Shown in pieces: positions 1 through 7,549 of a stretch of 22,236 nt of DNA (its first letter is position 1; the number at the start of each line of letters is the position of its first letter). The notes beneath the pieces were generated by a model. It searched no databases. It was not told where the DNA came from and saw only the letters and a program-made list of their open reading frames with translations. Source of the DNA: Oscillospiraceae bacterium (GTDB taxonomy: Bacteria > Bacillota > Clostridia > Oscillospirales > Ruminococcaceae); NCBI GenBank assembly GCA_029098085.1, contig JAQXNQ010000220.1, forward strand, positions 1-22,236, in the 5' to 3' direction. Position numbers and translations under genes: made by a program.

Positions 1-515
1 ATGCTGCTCTTCATGAAGGAGATGCAGATGATGACGTTGGAAACCGAAACTGCGCCCCGGATGACCATAATCAGCCAGTTGTTGACCAGTCCCAGCCGCT
101 GATTGATCAGGTAGGCCGGAATCAGACCGCCGGAGAAATACATGGTGAACATCATGTAGAACAGGAAGATTTTTCTGCCGTAGAACTTGGGGCGGGACAT
201 GGGGAAGGCCGTCAGCATGGTGAGAACGACGTTGAGGGCCGTGCCCAGCAGGGTGTAGACAATGGTGTTCCGGTAGCCGATCCACAGCTGGGTGTAGGAG
301 AAGATCTTCTGATAGCCGTCCCAGGTGATGCCCCTGGGGAGGAGAAAGACCTCGCCGCGGTTGATCATGTCGGGACTGGAGAAGGAGGCAATGACGATAA
401 AATAGAGCGGATAGAGCACCAGCAGGCAGAGCAGGCTGAGGATGGTGGTGCAGACCACATCAAAGATGATGTCCTGCCGGGTGCGTTTGATTTTGTTTTT
501 TGCAGCAGCTTTCAT
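1..515 (-). CDS. Carbohydrate ABC transporter permease, LplC/YtcP-like (partial, 3' end outside window)
   Basis: Inner-membrane permease subunit of a sugar or oligosaccharide importer; the first 171 codons are visible and the gene runs off the left edge. The ATG at 515 is preceded by GGGAGG, which sits directly after the TAA of the upstream permease (12 bp gap), so the two are co-transcribed and probably translationally coupled. A Lys/Arg-rich N-terminus is followed by a first TM around residues 20-45 (LLCLLVLYPLYFIVIASFS) and then a stretch with the typical YtcP/LplC wording (NTIVYTLLGTALNVVLTMLTAFPMS, GGLIPAYLINQRLGLVNNW). The EAA loop is expected beyond the edge. Family knowledge: these pair with an LplB-type permease and a lipid-anchored binding protein, often for pectin- or glycan-derived oligosaccharides. 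The substrate cannot be read from the sequence. Confidence 0.9.
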   Translation of the reverse strand, partial: MKAAAKNKIKRTRQDIIFDVVCTTILSLLCLLVLYPLYFIVIASFSSPDMINRGEVFLLPRGITWDGYQKIFSYTQLWIGYRNTIVYTLLGTALNVVLTMLTAFPMSRPKFYGRKIFLFYMMFTMYFSGGLIPAYLINQRLGLVNNWLIMVIRGAVSVSNVIICISFMKSS

Positions 516-527
516 ACCGATCCTCCC

Positions 528-1481
528 TTACCAGAGACTGGTGTCCGAAACCTTGCGGGAGATCGTATTGACGGTCACGAGCAAAATCACATTGATGATG
601 TTGTTGAACAGGCCGATGGCCGAAGAGTAGCTGAACTGGTTTTCAATCAGGCCGATTTTATAGACATAGGTGGCGATGATTTCCTGGGAGGAGGCGGTCA
701 GCGGCGTCTGCATCAGGTAGGCCTTCTGAGCGCTCTGGTTCATGATGGAGCCCATGTTCATGATCAGCAGAATGATGGCGGTGGGCATGATGCTGGGCAG
801 GTCGATGTGCAGAATCTGCTGGAATTTGGAGGCGCCGTCCATTCTGGCGGATTCATACAGCTCCGGGTTGACCGAGGACAGGGCCGCGATGTAGATGATG
901 CTGCCCCAGCCGGCGCCCTGCCAGACACCGGACCAGACATACAGGTGCTTGTACATGGAGGATTCGGCCATGAAGTTGATGGGCTCCATGCCGAACCTGC
1001 CCATGATGATGTTGACGATGCCGCTGGAGGGGGACAGGACCAGGAACAGCATGCCCACAACAACGACCTCGGAGATAAAATGCGGCGCGTAGGTGACGGT
1101 CTGGACAAATTTCTTGAAGCCCTCCCGCTGCACCTGGGTGATCATCAGCGCCAGAATAATCGGGATGGGGAATCCGGCGATCAGGCTGTAGAAGCTCAGG
1201 ATCAGGGTGTTCTTCAAGATGTTCCAGAACTGGTAGGAGCGGAAAAAGCGCTCGAAATTGGCAAAGCCGACCCAGGGGCTTCCCTCAATGCCCAGGGCCA
1301 CATTGTAATCCTTAAAGGCAATCTGGACGCCGTAAATGGGCAGGTAGGCGAAAATAAACAGATAGACGACCACGGGCAGCATCATCAGATAGAGCTGATA
1401 GTCCCGGCGCAGAATCGCCAAAGCGGAAACCCGTCTGCGTTTGGCCGGTACGGCCTTTGCCGATGAGGCAGTTTGCTTCAC
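528..1481 (-). CDS. Carbohydrate ABC transporter permease, LplB/YteP-like
   Basis: A 317-residue integral membrane permease that would form the translocation pore with the downstream permease. I place the start at the GTG at 1481: AAAGGA lies 10 nt upstream, and the frame's more distal TTG at 1556 is the -35 hexamer of the promoter, so it cannot be in the mRNA. The N-terminus is basic (AKRRRVS), followed by TM1 with the family signature LYLMMLPVVVYLFIFAYLPIYGV in two overlapping parts, the DYN and GFANF segments, and the EAA-type cytoplasmic loop ELYESARMDGASKFQQILHI followed by DLPSIMPT. The length matches the family (about 300-320). It is the first gene of an operon that continues off the left edge and is divergent from an AraC-type sensor regulator, the usual arrangement for substrate-responsive control. 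Confidence 0.93.
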   Translation of the reverse strand: MKQTASSAKAVPAKRRRVSALAILRRDYQLYLMMLPVVVYLFIFAYLPIYGVQIAFKDYNVALGIEGSPWVGFANFERFFRSYQFWNILKNTLILSFYSLIAGFPIPIILALMITQVQREGFKKFVQTVTYAPHFISEVVVVGMLFLVLSPSSGIVNIIMGRFGMEPINFMAESSMYKHLYVWSGVWQGAGWGSIIYIAALSSVNPELYESARMDGASKFQQILHIDLPSIMPTAIILLIMNMGSIMNQSAQKAYLMQTPLTASSQEIIATYVYKIGLIENQFSYSSAIGLFNNIINVILLVTVNTISRKVSDTSLW

Positions 1482-1527
1482 GGCTTCATCATCCTTTCGT
1501 TGCGGAGGTTTTGATTTGGATGATGTT

Positions 1528-1556
1528 ACTATAGCATGAACGCCATGTGACGGCAA
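1528..1556 (-). promoter_or_regulatory. Sigma-A promoter of the permease operon
   Basis: On the minus strand TTGCCG (1556-1551) and TATAGT (1533-1528) are separated by exactly 17 bp. The start of transcription would be near 1521, giving a leader of about 40 nt with AAAGGA before the GTG at 1481. The -35 coincides with the TTG that would otherwise extend the permease reading frame by 25 codons. Confidence 0.75.
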
Positions 1557-1672
1557 GATTCAGAAATTATGAAGGGCTCGGCGCGGTAAATATTTGCATA
1601 TGACGGGGCCGGCGGAACGGCTTTTGCTTATAAAATCCGAACGTGAAGGTCATAAGATCTGCCTCTGAGCAT

Positions 1673-1704
1673 ATAAGAATTGCAACTTTCCTCATAAAAA
1701 TTGC
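1673..1704. promoter_or_regulatory. Putative AraC-type operator (11-bp direct repeat, 21-bp period)
   Basis: ATAAGAATTGC (1673-1683) and ATAAAAATTGC (1694-1704) are 10/11 identical and start exactly 21 bp apart, two helical turns. AraC/XylS proteins commonly bind direct-repeat half-sites with about this spacing. The repeat ends 15 bp before the -35 of the regulator promoter (about -82 to -51 from its predicted start), and lies about 150-180 bp upstream of the divergent permease start. This fits autoregulation and/or control of the transporter operon. Binding is an inference. Confidence 0.5.
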
Positions 1705-1719
1705 CTATGGCGGGGATGC

Positions 1720-1748
1720 TGGACTTTTGGGGGTTCATATGGTACAAT
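1720..1748 (+). promoter_or_regulatory. Promoter of the AraC-family regulator
   Basis: TGGACT (1720-1725), a 17-bp spacer and TACAAT (1743-1748). The predicted start near 1755 leaves a leader of about 32 nt with GGGAGG before the ATG at 1787. The -35 is weak (4/6), in keeping with an activator-dependent promoter next to the direct repeat at 1673-1704. Confidence 0.55.
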
Positions 1749-1786
1749 TGACATGTAAACCTTTGCCGGATGGGAGGAATCAGGGC

Positions 1787-4033
1787 ATGAAAACAGGCCA
1801 GCGCAGTCGCTCCAAGCTGTTTTACCGCTATTTGTTTTCCTATATTCTGGTCTTTTTCCTTCCGCTGGTGGTGGCGGGCAGCTTTATGGCGCGCTATTTT
1901 CAGACAACCTATCAGAGTGAAATCATCGGCAACACCAACGAGATGCTGGAGCAGACGGCTGTGTCGGTTGATACCCAGCTGAAGCGGATCAAGAGCATCT
2001 CTGAGAATATCTTCAGCAATCCGCAGTTCTATCCCTTTAATCTGGAGGATGACACCCCCACCGGCATAGCAGTGCAGAAGGAACTGCAAAAATATCTGTC
2101 CGCCGATGACAGCTTTATTGAGGATGTCCTTTTCTACAGCGGAAAGGGCAATTATCTCCATTCTCCATCCACCTCTTACCGAATCGACAACTATTTCTAC
2201 ACCCACCACTATGAAAACTGGGATGCCGAGACCTTCCGGGAGGACATCCGCTCTCTGCGGAGCGTCGTGATCCGTCCCGAGGAGCAGGTGTGCTTTTTTG
2301 AGCGGACGGACACGGTTGTCACCTTTATCTATCCCGACAACAATCCCTACATGAACCGCTGCCTGATTTTTTCGGTGCGGGCGTCGTCCTTCTATCAGAT
2401 GCTGCAGGGCTCGGTTCAGGATCTGAACGTGGTGGCCTCCTTTCAGAATGCGGACGGTGAGCAGATTGTGGGCTTCTCCTCCTACGATCAGATAGAGGAC
2501 GGGCTTTCCTTCGAGGGTCTTGAGACCGGCGACCGGATTCGGATCAATGGGAAGTCTCATCTGTATCTGTGTGAGGAATCCGCCTCCACCCACTGGAAAT
2601 ACATCGTCGCAGCGGATTCTGCCAACGTTCTGGCGCCGATCCGGCGGGTGCAGGCCCTTATGGTCATCGGCGGCGCACTGCTGACGCTGCTGGGCAGTCT
2701 GCTGGCCTTTTTCTATTCCCGCAGAAATTACGCGCCGGTCAGGCAGCTGCGGGATACGCTGCCCCTGCCCGAAGAGGAGACCGGGGATGAATTTGATATG
2801 ATTCAGCTGGCGGTCAAGAGCATCAAAAGCAGCAACAACGCCCTTTCGGCAGAGCTGGAAAGGGCTGCGCCGGCCAGACGGGATTATCTCTTTTACAATC
2901 TGGTCAAGGGCGCCTTTCCCACGCTGGAGAAATTCAACGAAGAAGGCGACCAATGCGGCTTTACCTTTGCGGACAACCGGTTTCGGATTGCCATTTTTTA
3001 CAACAAGGACTGGAATACCATCCCGCTGGAAAACGTGCGGAAGGCATCGTCCAGCCTGACCGGGCTTTTCCCGGCTGAGGTTCGGGCTTATTGCCGCGGA
3101 TACATCGACGGCACCTCCCTGATGATGATCCTGAGCTTTCCGGAGGACTTCCCGGAGGAGACGCAGCGGAGCCTGCTGGAGCAGTGCCGCACTCTGCTGG
3201 AGCGGGAGTTTGGCTATCCGCCGTCGGCGGGCGTCAGCGAAACCGGTGCCATGGATCAGATCCCCAAGCTGTACCTGCAGGCCCAGACCGCCGTGGATTA
3301 CCGGCTGGTGCAGGGCCTGGGCGGCACGATCTGGTATCAGAGCATCGCGCTGAAGGATCTGCAGGGCGATCCGGTCTTTCAGAATCTGGACCGCAAGCTG
3401 GAGCAGCTGCTGCTCAATGGGGAGAGCGAACAGATTGAAAACCTGCTGTTCAACATCGTCCGGTACATCAAGAGCAGCAACATGACCATCATTCTGGTAA
3501 AATTTGTCTGCTTTGATATCATTCACGCCGTGATGCGGGTGACCGAGGAAATCGGCGCGGAGGATCGGGACTTTCTGTCGGAAATTCCCAACGTCTTTGC
3601 CATCTCCGCCTATGAAACCATTGACGAGCTGGTGGCCGTGGTGGAGAAGCTCGGCCGCAGCATCCGGAACCACCTGCAGAAGCGGACGGCGCACCAGCCG
3701 CAGGAGCTGTCGGATCAGATGGTCAGCTACCTGAAGAGCAATTACTCCTCGGTGGACTTTTCCCTCCAGACCATGGCGGAGGTCTTTGACATGAGTCCGC
3801 CCAACCTCAGCACCTACTTCAAAAAGAAAACCGGTCAGACGATTCTGAATTACCTGACGGCCCTGCGGATCGAAAAGGCGAAGGAGCTGCTCAGCGGCAG
3901 CAACATGTCGCTGCACGATATCGCGCTGGAGGTGGGGTATTACAGCTTCACCAGCTTCATGCGCCGGTTCAAGCAGTACGCCGGCATCACGCCGGGCGAA
4001 TACCGCAAAAACAGCCGGTACCCCAATCTGTGA
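1787..4033 (+). CDS. Membrane-anchored AraC-family sensor/transcriptional regulator
   Basis: A 748-residue regulator that probably senses an extracellular ligand and controls the divergent sugar-transport operon. The start is ATG 1787, preceded by GGGAGG at 9-nt spacing; the frame is open for 48 codons further upstream but those lie across the promoter. Order of parts: cytoplasmic basic tip, TM1 about residues 12-33 (YILVFFLPLVVAGSFM), an extracellular region of about 250 residues (dCache-like by position and length), TM2 about 288-312 (MVIGGALLTLLGSLLAFFY), a cytoplasmic linker of more than 300 residues, and a C-terminal double helix-turn-helix from about 640 to the end. The second HTH shows the AraC hallmark (DIALEVGYYSFTSFMRRFKQ followed by GITPGEYR). 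This architecture matches YesN-like or one-component AraC regulators found beside LplB/YtcP transporters. The ligand is unknown. Confidence 0.9.
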   Translation: MKTGQRSRSKLFYRYLFSYILVFFLPLVVAGSFMARYFQTTYQSEIIGNTNEMLEQTAVSVDTQLKRIKSISENIFSNPQFYPFNLEDDTPTGIAVQKELQKYLSADDSFIEDVLFYSGKGNYLHSPSTSYRIDNYFYTHHYENWDAETFREDIRSLRSVVIRPEEQVCFFERTDTVVTFIYPDNNPYMNRCLIFSVRASSFYQMLQGSVQDLNVVASFQNADGEQIVGFSSYDQIEDGLSFEGLETGDRIRINGKSHLYLCEESASTHWKYIVAADSANVLAPIRRVQALMVIGGALLTLLGSLLAFFYSRRNYAPVRQLRDTLPLPEEETGDEFDMIQLAVKSIKSSNNALSAELERAAPARRDYLFYNLVKGAFPTLEKFNEEGDQCGFTFADNRFRIAIFYNKDWNTIPLENVRKASSSLTGLFPAEVRAYCRGYIDGTSLMMILSFPEDFPEETQRSLLEQCRTLLEREFGYPPSAGVSETGAMDQIPKLYLQAQTAVDYRLVQGLGGTIWYQSIALKDLQGDPVFQNLDRKLEQLLLNGESEQIENLLFNIVRYIKSSNMTIILVKFVCFDIIHAVMRVTEEIGAEDRDFLSEIPNVFAISAYETIDELVAVVEKLGRSIRNHLQKRTAHQPQELSDQMVSYLKSNYSSVDFSLQTMAEVFDMSPPNLSTYFKKKTGQTILNYLTALRIEKAKELLSGSNMSLHDIALEVGYYSFTSFMRRFKQYAGITPGEYRKNSRYPNL

Positions 4034-4086
4034 CCCGCCGGAACTGTTAACGGCTTGTAAAAATCGCCTTTGTCAAAGAGTAAAAC

Positions 4087-4115
4087 TTGACAAGTCTGCA
4101 TATTTATAGTATAAT
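4087..4115 (+). promoter_or_regulatory. Perfect-consensus sigma-A promoter of greA-lysS
   Basis: TTGACA (4087-4092), a 17-bp spacer, and TATAAT (4110-4115): both hexamers match consensus exactly. The predicted start near 4122 gives a long leader of about 186 nt before greA. It is the strongest promoter sequence in the window. Confidence 0.9.
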
Positions 4116-4121
4116 CAATCA

Positions 4122-4307
4122 GTATAGGCGAAGGCTGGTCTGTCCGGCCAAACAATGGAAAGAAGCTCTTGCCGCTTTGCAAAAAAGGCGGCAAATTCTT
4201 TGTTTATCCGCCCTTTTCGGACGGATAAGCCTTTTTTCTGCCCCTCCGACGGCGGCCGGGGGAAACAGGCAGCCCAAATACCTGCCGCCGGGACATGGAG
4301 CGCAATT
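4122..4307 (+). promoter_or_regulatory. Structured greA 5' leader with terminator-like hairpin
   Basis: Three possible hairpins lie between the promoter and the greA ATG. TTGCCGC (4169-4175) pairs with GCGGCAA (4188-4194). TTATCCG (4204-4210) pairs with CGGATAA (4222-4228) and is followed by TTTTTT at 4232-4237, like an intrinsic terminator. CGGCGG (4250-4255) plus CAGG (4266-4269) can pair with CCTG plus CCGCCG (4281-4290), just before the GGAG Shine-Dalgarno at 4297. Known precedent: the E. coli greA leader carries a terminator (GraL). Attenuation here is an inference; the terminator stem is AU-rich and of moderate strength. Confidence 0.45.
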
Positions 4308-4787
4308 ATGGTCAAAAAAGAAGTCATCCTGACCAGCGACGGTCTGGAAAAGCTGGAGCAGGAGCTGGAATACCTGAAGATCGTCAAACGGAAAGAGATC
4401 TCCGATCAGCTGAAGGTGGCCATTTCCTTTGGTGACCTGTCTGAAAACAGCGAATACGATGAAGCCAAGAATGCTCAGGCCATGAACGAGGCCCGCATTC
4501 TGGAGCTGGAAGCCATGCTGAAGAACGCCCGCGTGCTGGACGCCGATTCCATCAGCACCGACATGGTCCATGTGGGCAGCCGGGTTCGGGTGCGCGATGT
4601 GGAGTTTGACGAGGAAGACACCTTCCAGATCGTCGGTTCCACCGAGGTGGATCCCGATGCCGGCAGGATTTCCGATGAATCTCCCATCGGCAAGGCCCTG
4701 CTGGGCCATTGCGTCGGGGATATTGTGGAATTTGCGGTTCCCTCCGGCGCCACGGTTTCCTATGAGATTCTGGAGATCAGCATGTAA
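4308..4787 (+). CDS. greA: Transcription elongation factor GreA
   Basis: A 159-residue cytoplasmic factor that enters the RNA polymerase secondary channel and stimulates cleavage of backtracked transcripts. The start at ATG 4308 (MVKKEVILT, GGAG 7 nt upstream) gives the standard GreA length; an in-frame ATG at 4155 would add 51 codons across the leader hairpins and has no ribosome site. The N-terminal antiparallel coiled coil spans about residues 1-75 and carries the tip motif GDLSENSEYDEA with the conserved acidic residues that coordinate the catalytic Mg. The C-terminal globular part carries the expected ISDESPIGKALLGH and GDIVEFAVPSG segments. It is followed by a hairpin terminator and then lysS; greA-lysS adjacency is common in Clostridia. 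Confidence 0.97.
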   Translation: MVKKEVILTSDGLEKLEQELEYLKIVKRKEISDQLKVAISFGDLSENSEYDEAKNAQAMNEARILELEAMLKNARVLDADSISTDMVHVGSRVRVRDVEFDEEDTFQIVGSTEVDPDAGRISDESPIGKALLGHCVGDIVEFAVPSGATVSYEILEISM

Positions 4788-4790
4788 AAG

Positions 4791-4817
4791 AAAGGGGGCC
4801 GCCTCCGCGGCCCTTTT
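4791..4817 (+). terminator. Intercistronic hairpin terminator between greA and lysS
   Basis: GGGCCGC (4796-4802) and GCGGCCC (4807-4813) form a 7-bp GC stem with a CTCC loop, extended by A/G-U pairs from 4792 and followed by TTTT (4814-4817). It starts 3 nt after the greA stop. No separate lysS promoter is evident, so it probably lets part of the transcription through to lysS. Confidence 0.75.
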
Positions 4818-4862
4818 GTGACAAAGCCGGTACGCCGGCGGCAAGGAAAGGATATACAGAAG

Positions 4863-6359
4863 ATGAGCGACGCCACACGAACTCCCGCCCAGGAAGATGC
4901 AGAACTTCACGAGCAGGCAAGGATCCGCAGAGAAAAGCTGGCTGCCCTGCAGGAAGCCGGAAAGGATCCGTTTCAGATCGTCAAGTACGATGTGACACAC
5001 CACAGCAGCGAGATCAAGGAAAACTTTGAAGCCTTAAACGGCCAGAAGGTTGCGGTAGCCGGCCGGATGATGTCCAAACGGGTCATGGGCAAGGCGTCCT
5101 TCTGCCATGTGCAGGATCTGGGCGGAAGCATTCAGTGCTATGTCTGCCGGGACAGCCTGGGCGAGGAGGCCTATAAGGAATTCAAAAAGCTGGACCGTGG
5201 CGATGTCATTGGCGTTCGGGGCGAGGTGTTCCTCACCAAAACCGGAGAAATCTCCGTCCATGCGGAGGAAGTGACCCTGCTGGCCAAGAGCCTGGAGGTG
5301 CTGCCCGAGAAGTTCCACGGTCTCACCAATACCGACATGCGCTATCGTCAGCGGTATGTGGATCTGATCATGAACCCCGAGGTGCGGGACACTTTTGTCA
5401 AGCGCAGCCAGATTCTCCGGGAACTGCGGGCCTATCTGGATTCCAAGGGCTTCCTGGAGGTGGACACCCCCATTCTGACTCCCTTTGAAATCGGCGCTTC
5501 TGCCCGTCCCTTCCTGACCCATCACAATTCGCTGGATATGGACATGGTGCTGCGCATCGAGACTGAGCTGTATCTGAAGCGGCTCATCGTCGGTGGTCTG
5601 GAGCGGGTCTACGAGGTGGGCCGGATTTTCCGCAACGAGGGCATGGACACCAAGCACAATCCCGAGTTCACCTCTATTGAGCTGTATCAGGCCTTTACCG
5701 ATTATCACGGCATGATGGATCTGGTGGAGGAAATGATGAAGACGGTGGCCCGGAAGGTTTGCGGCAGTCTGGTCATTCCCTATCAGGGCAACCAGATCGA
5801 TCTGTCCCACTGGGAGCGGCTGACCATGGTGGAAGCCGTCAAAAAGTATTCCGGCGTGGACTTTGCCGCTGTCTCCAGCGATGAAGAAGCCATCGCTCTG
5901 GCCAAGGAGCATCATGTGGAGCTGCCTGAGGTGCCCACCAGGGGCGCTATTCTGGCCGAGTTCTTTGATGCCTTTGTGGAGGAGAAGCTGATTCAGCCCA
6001 CCTTCATTTACGATTATCCGGTGGAGATCAGCCCTCTGGCCAAGCGCAAGCCGGACGATCCCGCCTTTACCGAGCGGTTTGAGTATTTCATCAACGCCAC
6101 CGAGTTCGGCAACGCCTTCAGCGAGCTGAACGATCCCATCGATCAGAAGCAGCGCTTTGAGCGTCAGGTGGCCGAGCGGAAGGCACTGGATCCTGAAAGC
6201 AAGGCCCAGGTGGACTATGACTATGTCACCGCACTGGAATACGGTATGCCTCCCACAGGCGGCTTGGGCTTCGGCGTGGACCGGCTGGTCATGCTGCTGA
6301 CCGACAGCGCCTCGATCCGGGACGTGCTGCTGTTCCCGACCATGAAGCCGCTGGATTGA
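4863..6359 (+). CDS. lysS: Lysyl-tRNA synthetase, class II
   Basis: Charges tRNA-Lys with lysine in the cytoplasm. The start is ATG 4863 with AAGGAAAGGA upstream, giving 498 residues, the usual length; a GTG at 4818 in frame lies in the greA terminator and is rejected. An N-terminal OB-fold anticodon-binding domain (about residues 50-165, with GQKVAVAGRMMSKR and FCHVQDLGG) precedes the class II catalytic core. Visible landmarks: VDTPILTPFEIGASARPF, motif 2 VYEVGRIFRNEGMDTKHNPE, ISPLAKRKPDDP and motif 3 GLGFGVDRLVMLLTDS at the C-terminus. A perfect hairpin GCCGG-TACG-CCGGC (4826-4839) stands just before the ribosome site. No T-box elements are seen in this short spacer. Transcription probably comes from the greA promoter. 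Confidence 0.98.
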   Translation: MSDATRTPAQEDAELHEQARIRREKLAALQEAGKDPFQIVKYDVTHHSSEIKENFEALNGQKVAVAGRMMSKRVMGKASFCHVQDLGGSIQCYVCRDSLGEEAYKEFKKLDRGDVIGVRGEVFLTKTGEISVHAEEVTLLAKSLEVLPEKFHGLTNTDMRYRQRYVDLIMNPEVRDTFVKRSQILRELRAYLDSKGFLEVDTPILTPFEIGASARPFLTHHNSLDMDMVLRIETELYLKRLIVGGLERVYEVGRIFRNEGMDTKHNPEFTSIELYQAFTDYHGMMDLVEEMMKTVARKVCGSLVIPYQGNQIDLSHWERLTMVEAVKKYSGVDFAAVSSDEEAIALAKEHHVELPEVPTRGAILAEFFDAFVEEKLIQPTFIYDYPVEISPLAKRKPDDPAFTERFEYFINATEFGNAFSELNDPIDQKQRFERQVAERKALDPESKAQVDYDYVTALEYGMPPTGGLGFGVDRLVMLLTDSASIRDVLLFPTMKPLD

Positions 6360-6369
6360 TGATCCGCTT

Positions 6370-6413
6370 AAAAAGCCTGAAGCTTCTCCACTGCGGGAAA
6401 GCTTTGGGTTTTT
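6370..6413 (+). terminator. Intrinsic terminator after lysS
   Basis: AAGCTT (6380-6385) pairs with AAGCTT (6399-6404) and the stem continues outward through CCTG/TGGG, with an A-run at 6370-6374 and TTTTT at 6409-6413. It begins 10 nt after the lysS stop and closes the greA-lysS unit. Confidence 0.8.
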
Positions 6414-6466
6414 GCTTTGTTCTGTGCTGAAAAGCGCCGCTTCGATGAAAATTCAAAATTGACGGC

Positions 6467-6495
6467 TTGCATTCCAACAGGTCATATGCTATACT
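6467..6495 (+). promoter_or_regulatory. Promoter for the 6707 gene
   Basis: TTGCAT (6467-6472), a 17-bp spacer and TATACT (6490-6495). The predicted start near 6502 leaves a leader of about 205 nt that contains the hairpin at 6564-6605. Confidence 0.6.
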
Positions 6496-6563
6496 TGTCC
6501 ATATATGGAAAAACCGGACTTTTCGACAGATACCGGCTTTCATCCTTACAGGCATCCAAGCGG

Positions 6564-6605
6564 CCTCCCGCCGTCCTGGGACAGTTGTCCTATGGCAGCG
6601 GGAGG
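6564..6605 (+). promoter_or_regulatory. Long leader hairpin upstream of the 6707 gene
   Basis: CCTCCCGC (6564-6571) and GCGGGAGG (6598-6605) form a perfect 8-bp GC-rich stem. Inside it a second small stem can form around GGGAC/GTCC (6578-6590). There is no T-run after it, so it is not a terminator. It matches no riboswitch I recognise. The remainder of the leader, 6606-6690, shows nothing obvious. Confidence 0.45.
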
Positions 6606-6706
6606 TTTGCAGCAAAAAGAGAACCTTTGAACAGTTTTCGGATTTTTTTGAACTTTTATGAAATGCCGGAGCAGCACGCTGATTTCGGCGGACGGAGGAA
6701 CAGGTC

Positions 6707-7546
6707 ATGGCAAAAAAGAAAAAGGCGCCGGTTGATCCCCGGCAGGAGGAGCTGCGGGAGCTGATCGAGCTGAAGAAAGCACGGCAGGCTGCCGCCGAAC
6801 ACCGGGAGGTGGAGGTGGAGACTCCTCTTGTTGCGGAGGAGAAAATTGTTCCCAAGACCTTTAAAGAGAAATGGGACAACTACTGGTATCACTACAAGGC
6901 ACTTACCTGGGGCGGCCTTTTTGCGGTTGTTATGGTGGTGTGGCTGGTCAAGGACATCTTTTTTGCACAGAAGCCGGATCTGACCATCAATATAGCCACC
7001 GGTTACAATCTTTCCTCCTTCAATAACAGTATGGATAAGGATCTGGCGCCGTACCTGTCGGATTACAACGGGGACGGGGAGCTGGCGGTGATTGTCAGCG
7101 AGATGTCCCTGGCCGAATCCTCTGATCCGCAGATGATGATCGCCACCCAGCAGAAATTCATTGCGGTGCTGGCTGCCGGTGATGAGCTGATCTACCTGCT
7201 GGATCAGCAGGGCTATGACTACATCAACGATGGCTCCGACAGCTCCATGTTCATCAATATGGAGGCCCTGTATCCGGGGCTGGAGATCGCCGATGAAGAC
7301 AAGCTGTACATCACCGACCTGCCTTTGGGAAAGAAATGGAAGCTGGATCGTCTGGGAGATGAGGACGAAGAATCGGATTTCTTCCTGTGCGTCCGTTATC
7401 TGGGCAACTCGGCCAAAGACAACGAGGAAAACCAGGAAACCCTGCGCCGCTGTCTGGATTTCATTCAGAATCTGGTAGTGGAAAGCTATCCCGAATGGGA
7501 GGGCAATCAGCCGGTATACGATCCGGCAACCATGAATATGACTTAA
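6707..7546 (+). CDS. Hypothetical protein with one transmembrane segment
   Basis: I do not recognise the function. The product is 279 residues; ATG 6707 follows GGAGG at 8-nt spacing. The N-terminal 55 residues are highly charged and helix-like (EELRELIELKKARQAAAEHRE), followed by WDNYWYHYK, a single hydrophobic segment at about 66-86 (TWGGLFAVVMVVWLVKDIFF), and an acidic C-terminal domain of about 190 residues. The positive-inside rule puts the Lys-rich tail in the cytoplasm and the C-terminal domain outside. That domain contains DYNGDGELAVIVSEMS, which resembles a Ca-loop wording, though no repeat of it is seen. The gene has its own promoter and terminator, so it is a single-gene unit. It faces a lipoprotein gene across the shared terminator; both products would be at the cell surface, but a functional link is only a guess. 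Confidence 0.85.
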   Translation: MAKKKKAPVDPRQEELRELIELKKARQAAAEHREVEVETPLVAEEKIVPKTFKEKWDNYWYHYKALTWGGLFAVVMVVWLVKDIFFAQKPDLTINIATGYNLSSFNNSMDKDLAPYLSDYNGDGELAVIVSEMSLAESSDPQMMIATQQKFIAVLAAGDELIYLLDQQGYDYINDGSDSSMFINMEALYPGLEIADEDKLYITDLPLGKKWKLDRLGDEDEESDFFLCVRYLGNSAKDNEENQETLRRCLDFIQNLVVESYPEWEGNQPVYDPATMNMT

Positions 7547-7549
7547 ACG

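Noticed and set aside
1628..3916. Minus-strand open frame of 762 codons opposite the AraC regulator
   Set aside because: The plus strand has the promoter, ribosome site, TM segments and AraC HTH; the minus-strand product has no recognisable domain.
4155..4307. N-terminal extension of GreA from an in-frame ATG at 4155
   Set aside because: It would make GreA 51 residues too long, has no ribosome site and crosses the leader hairpins; MVKKEV at 4308 matches the family start.
5034..5915. Minus-strand frame inside lysS
   Set aside because: An antisense shadow without a ribosome site; lysS is complete over this interval.
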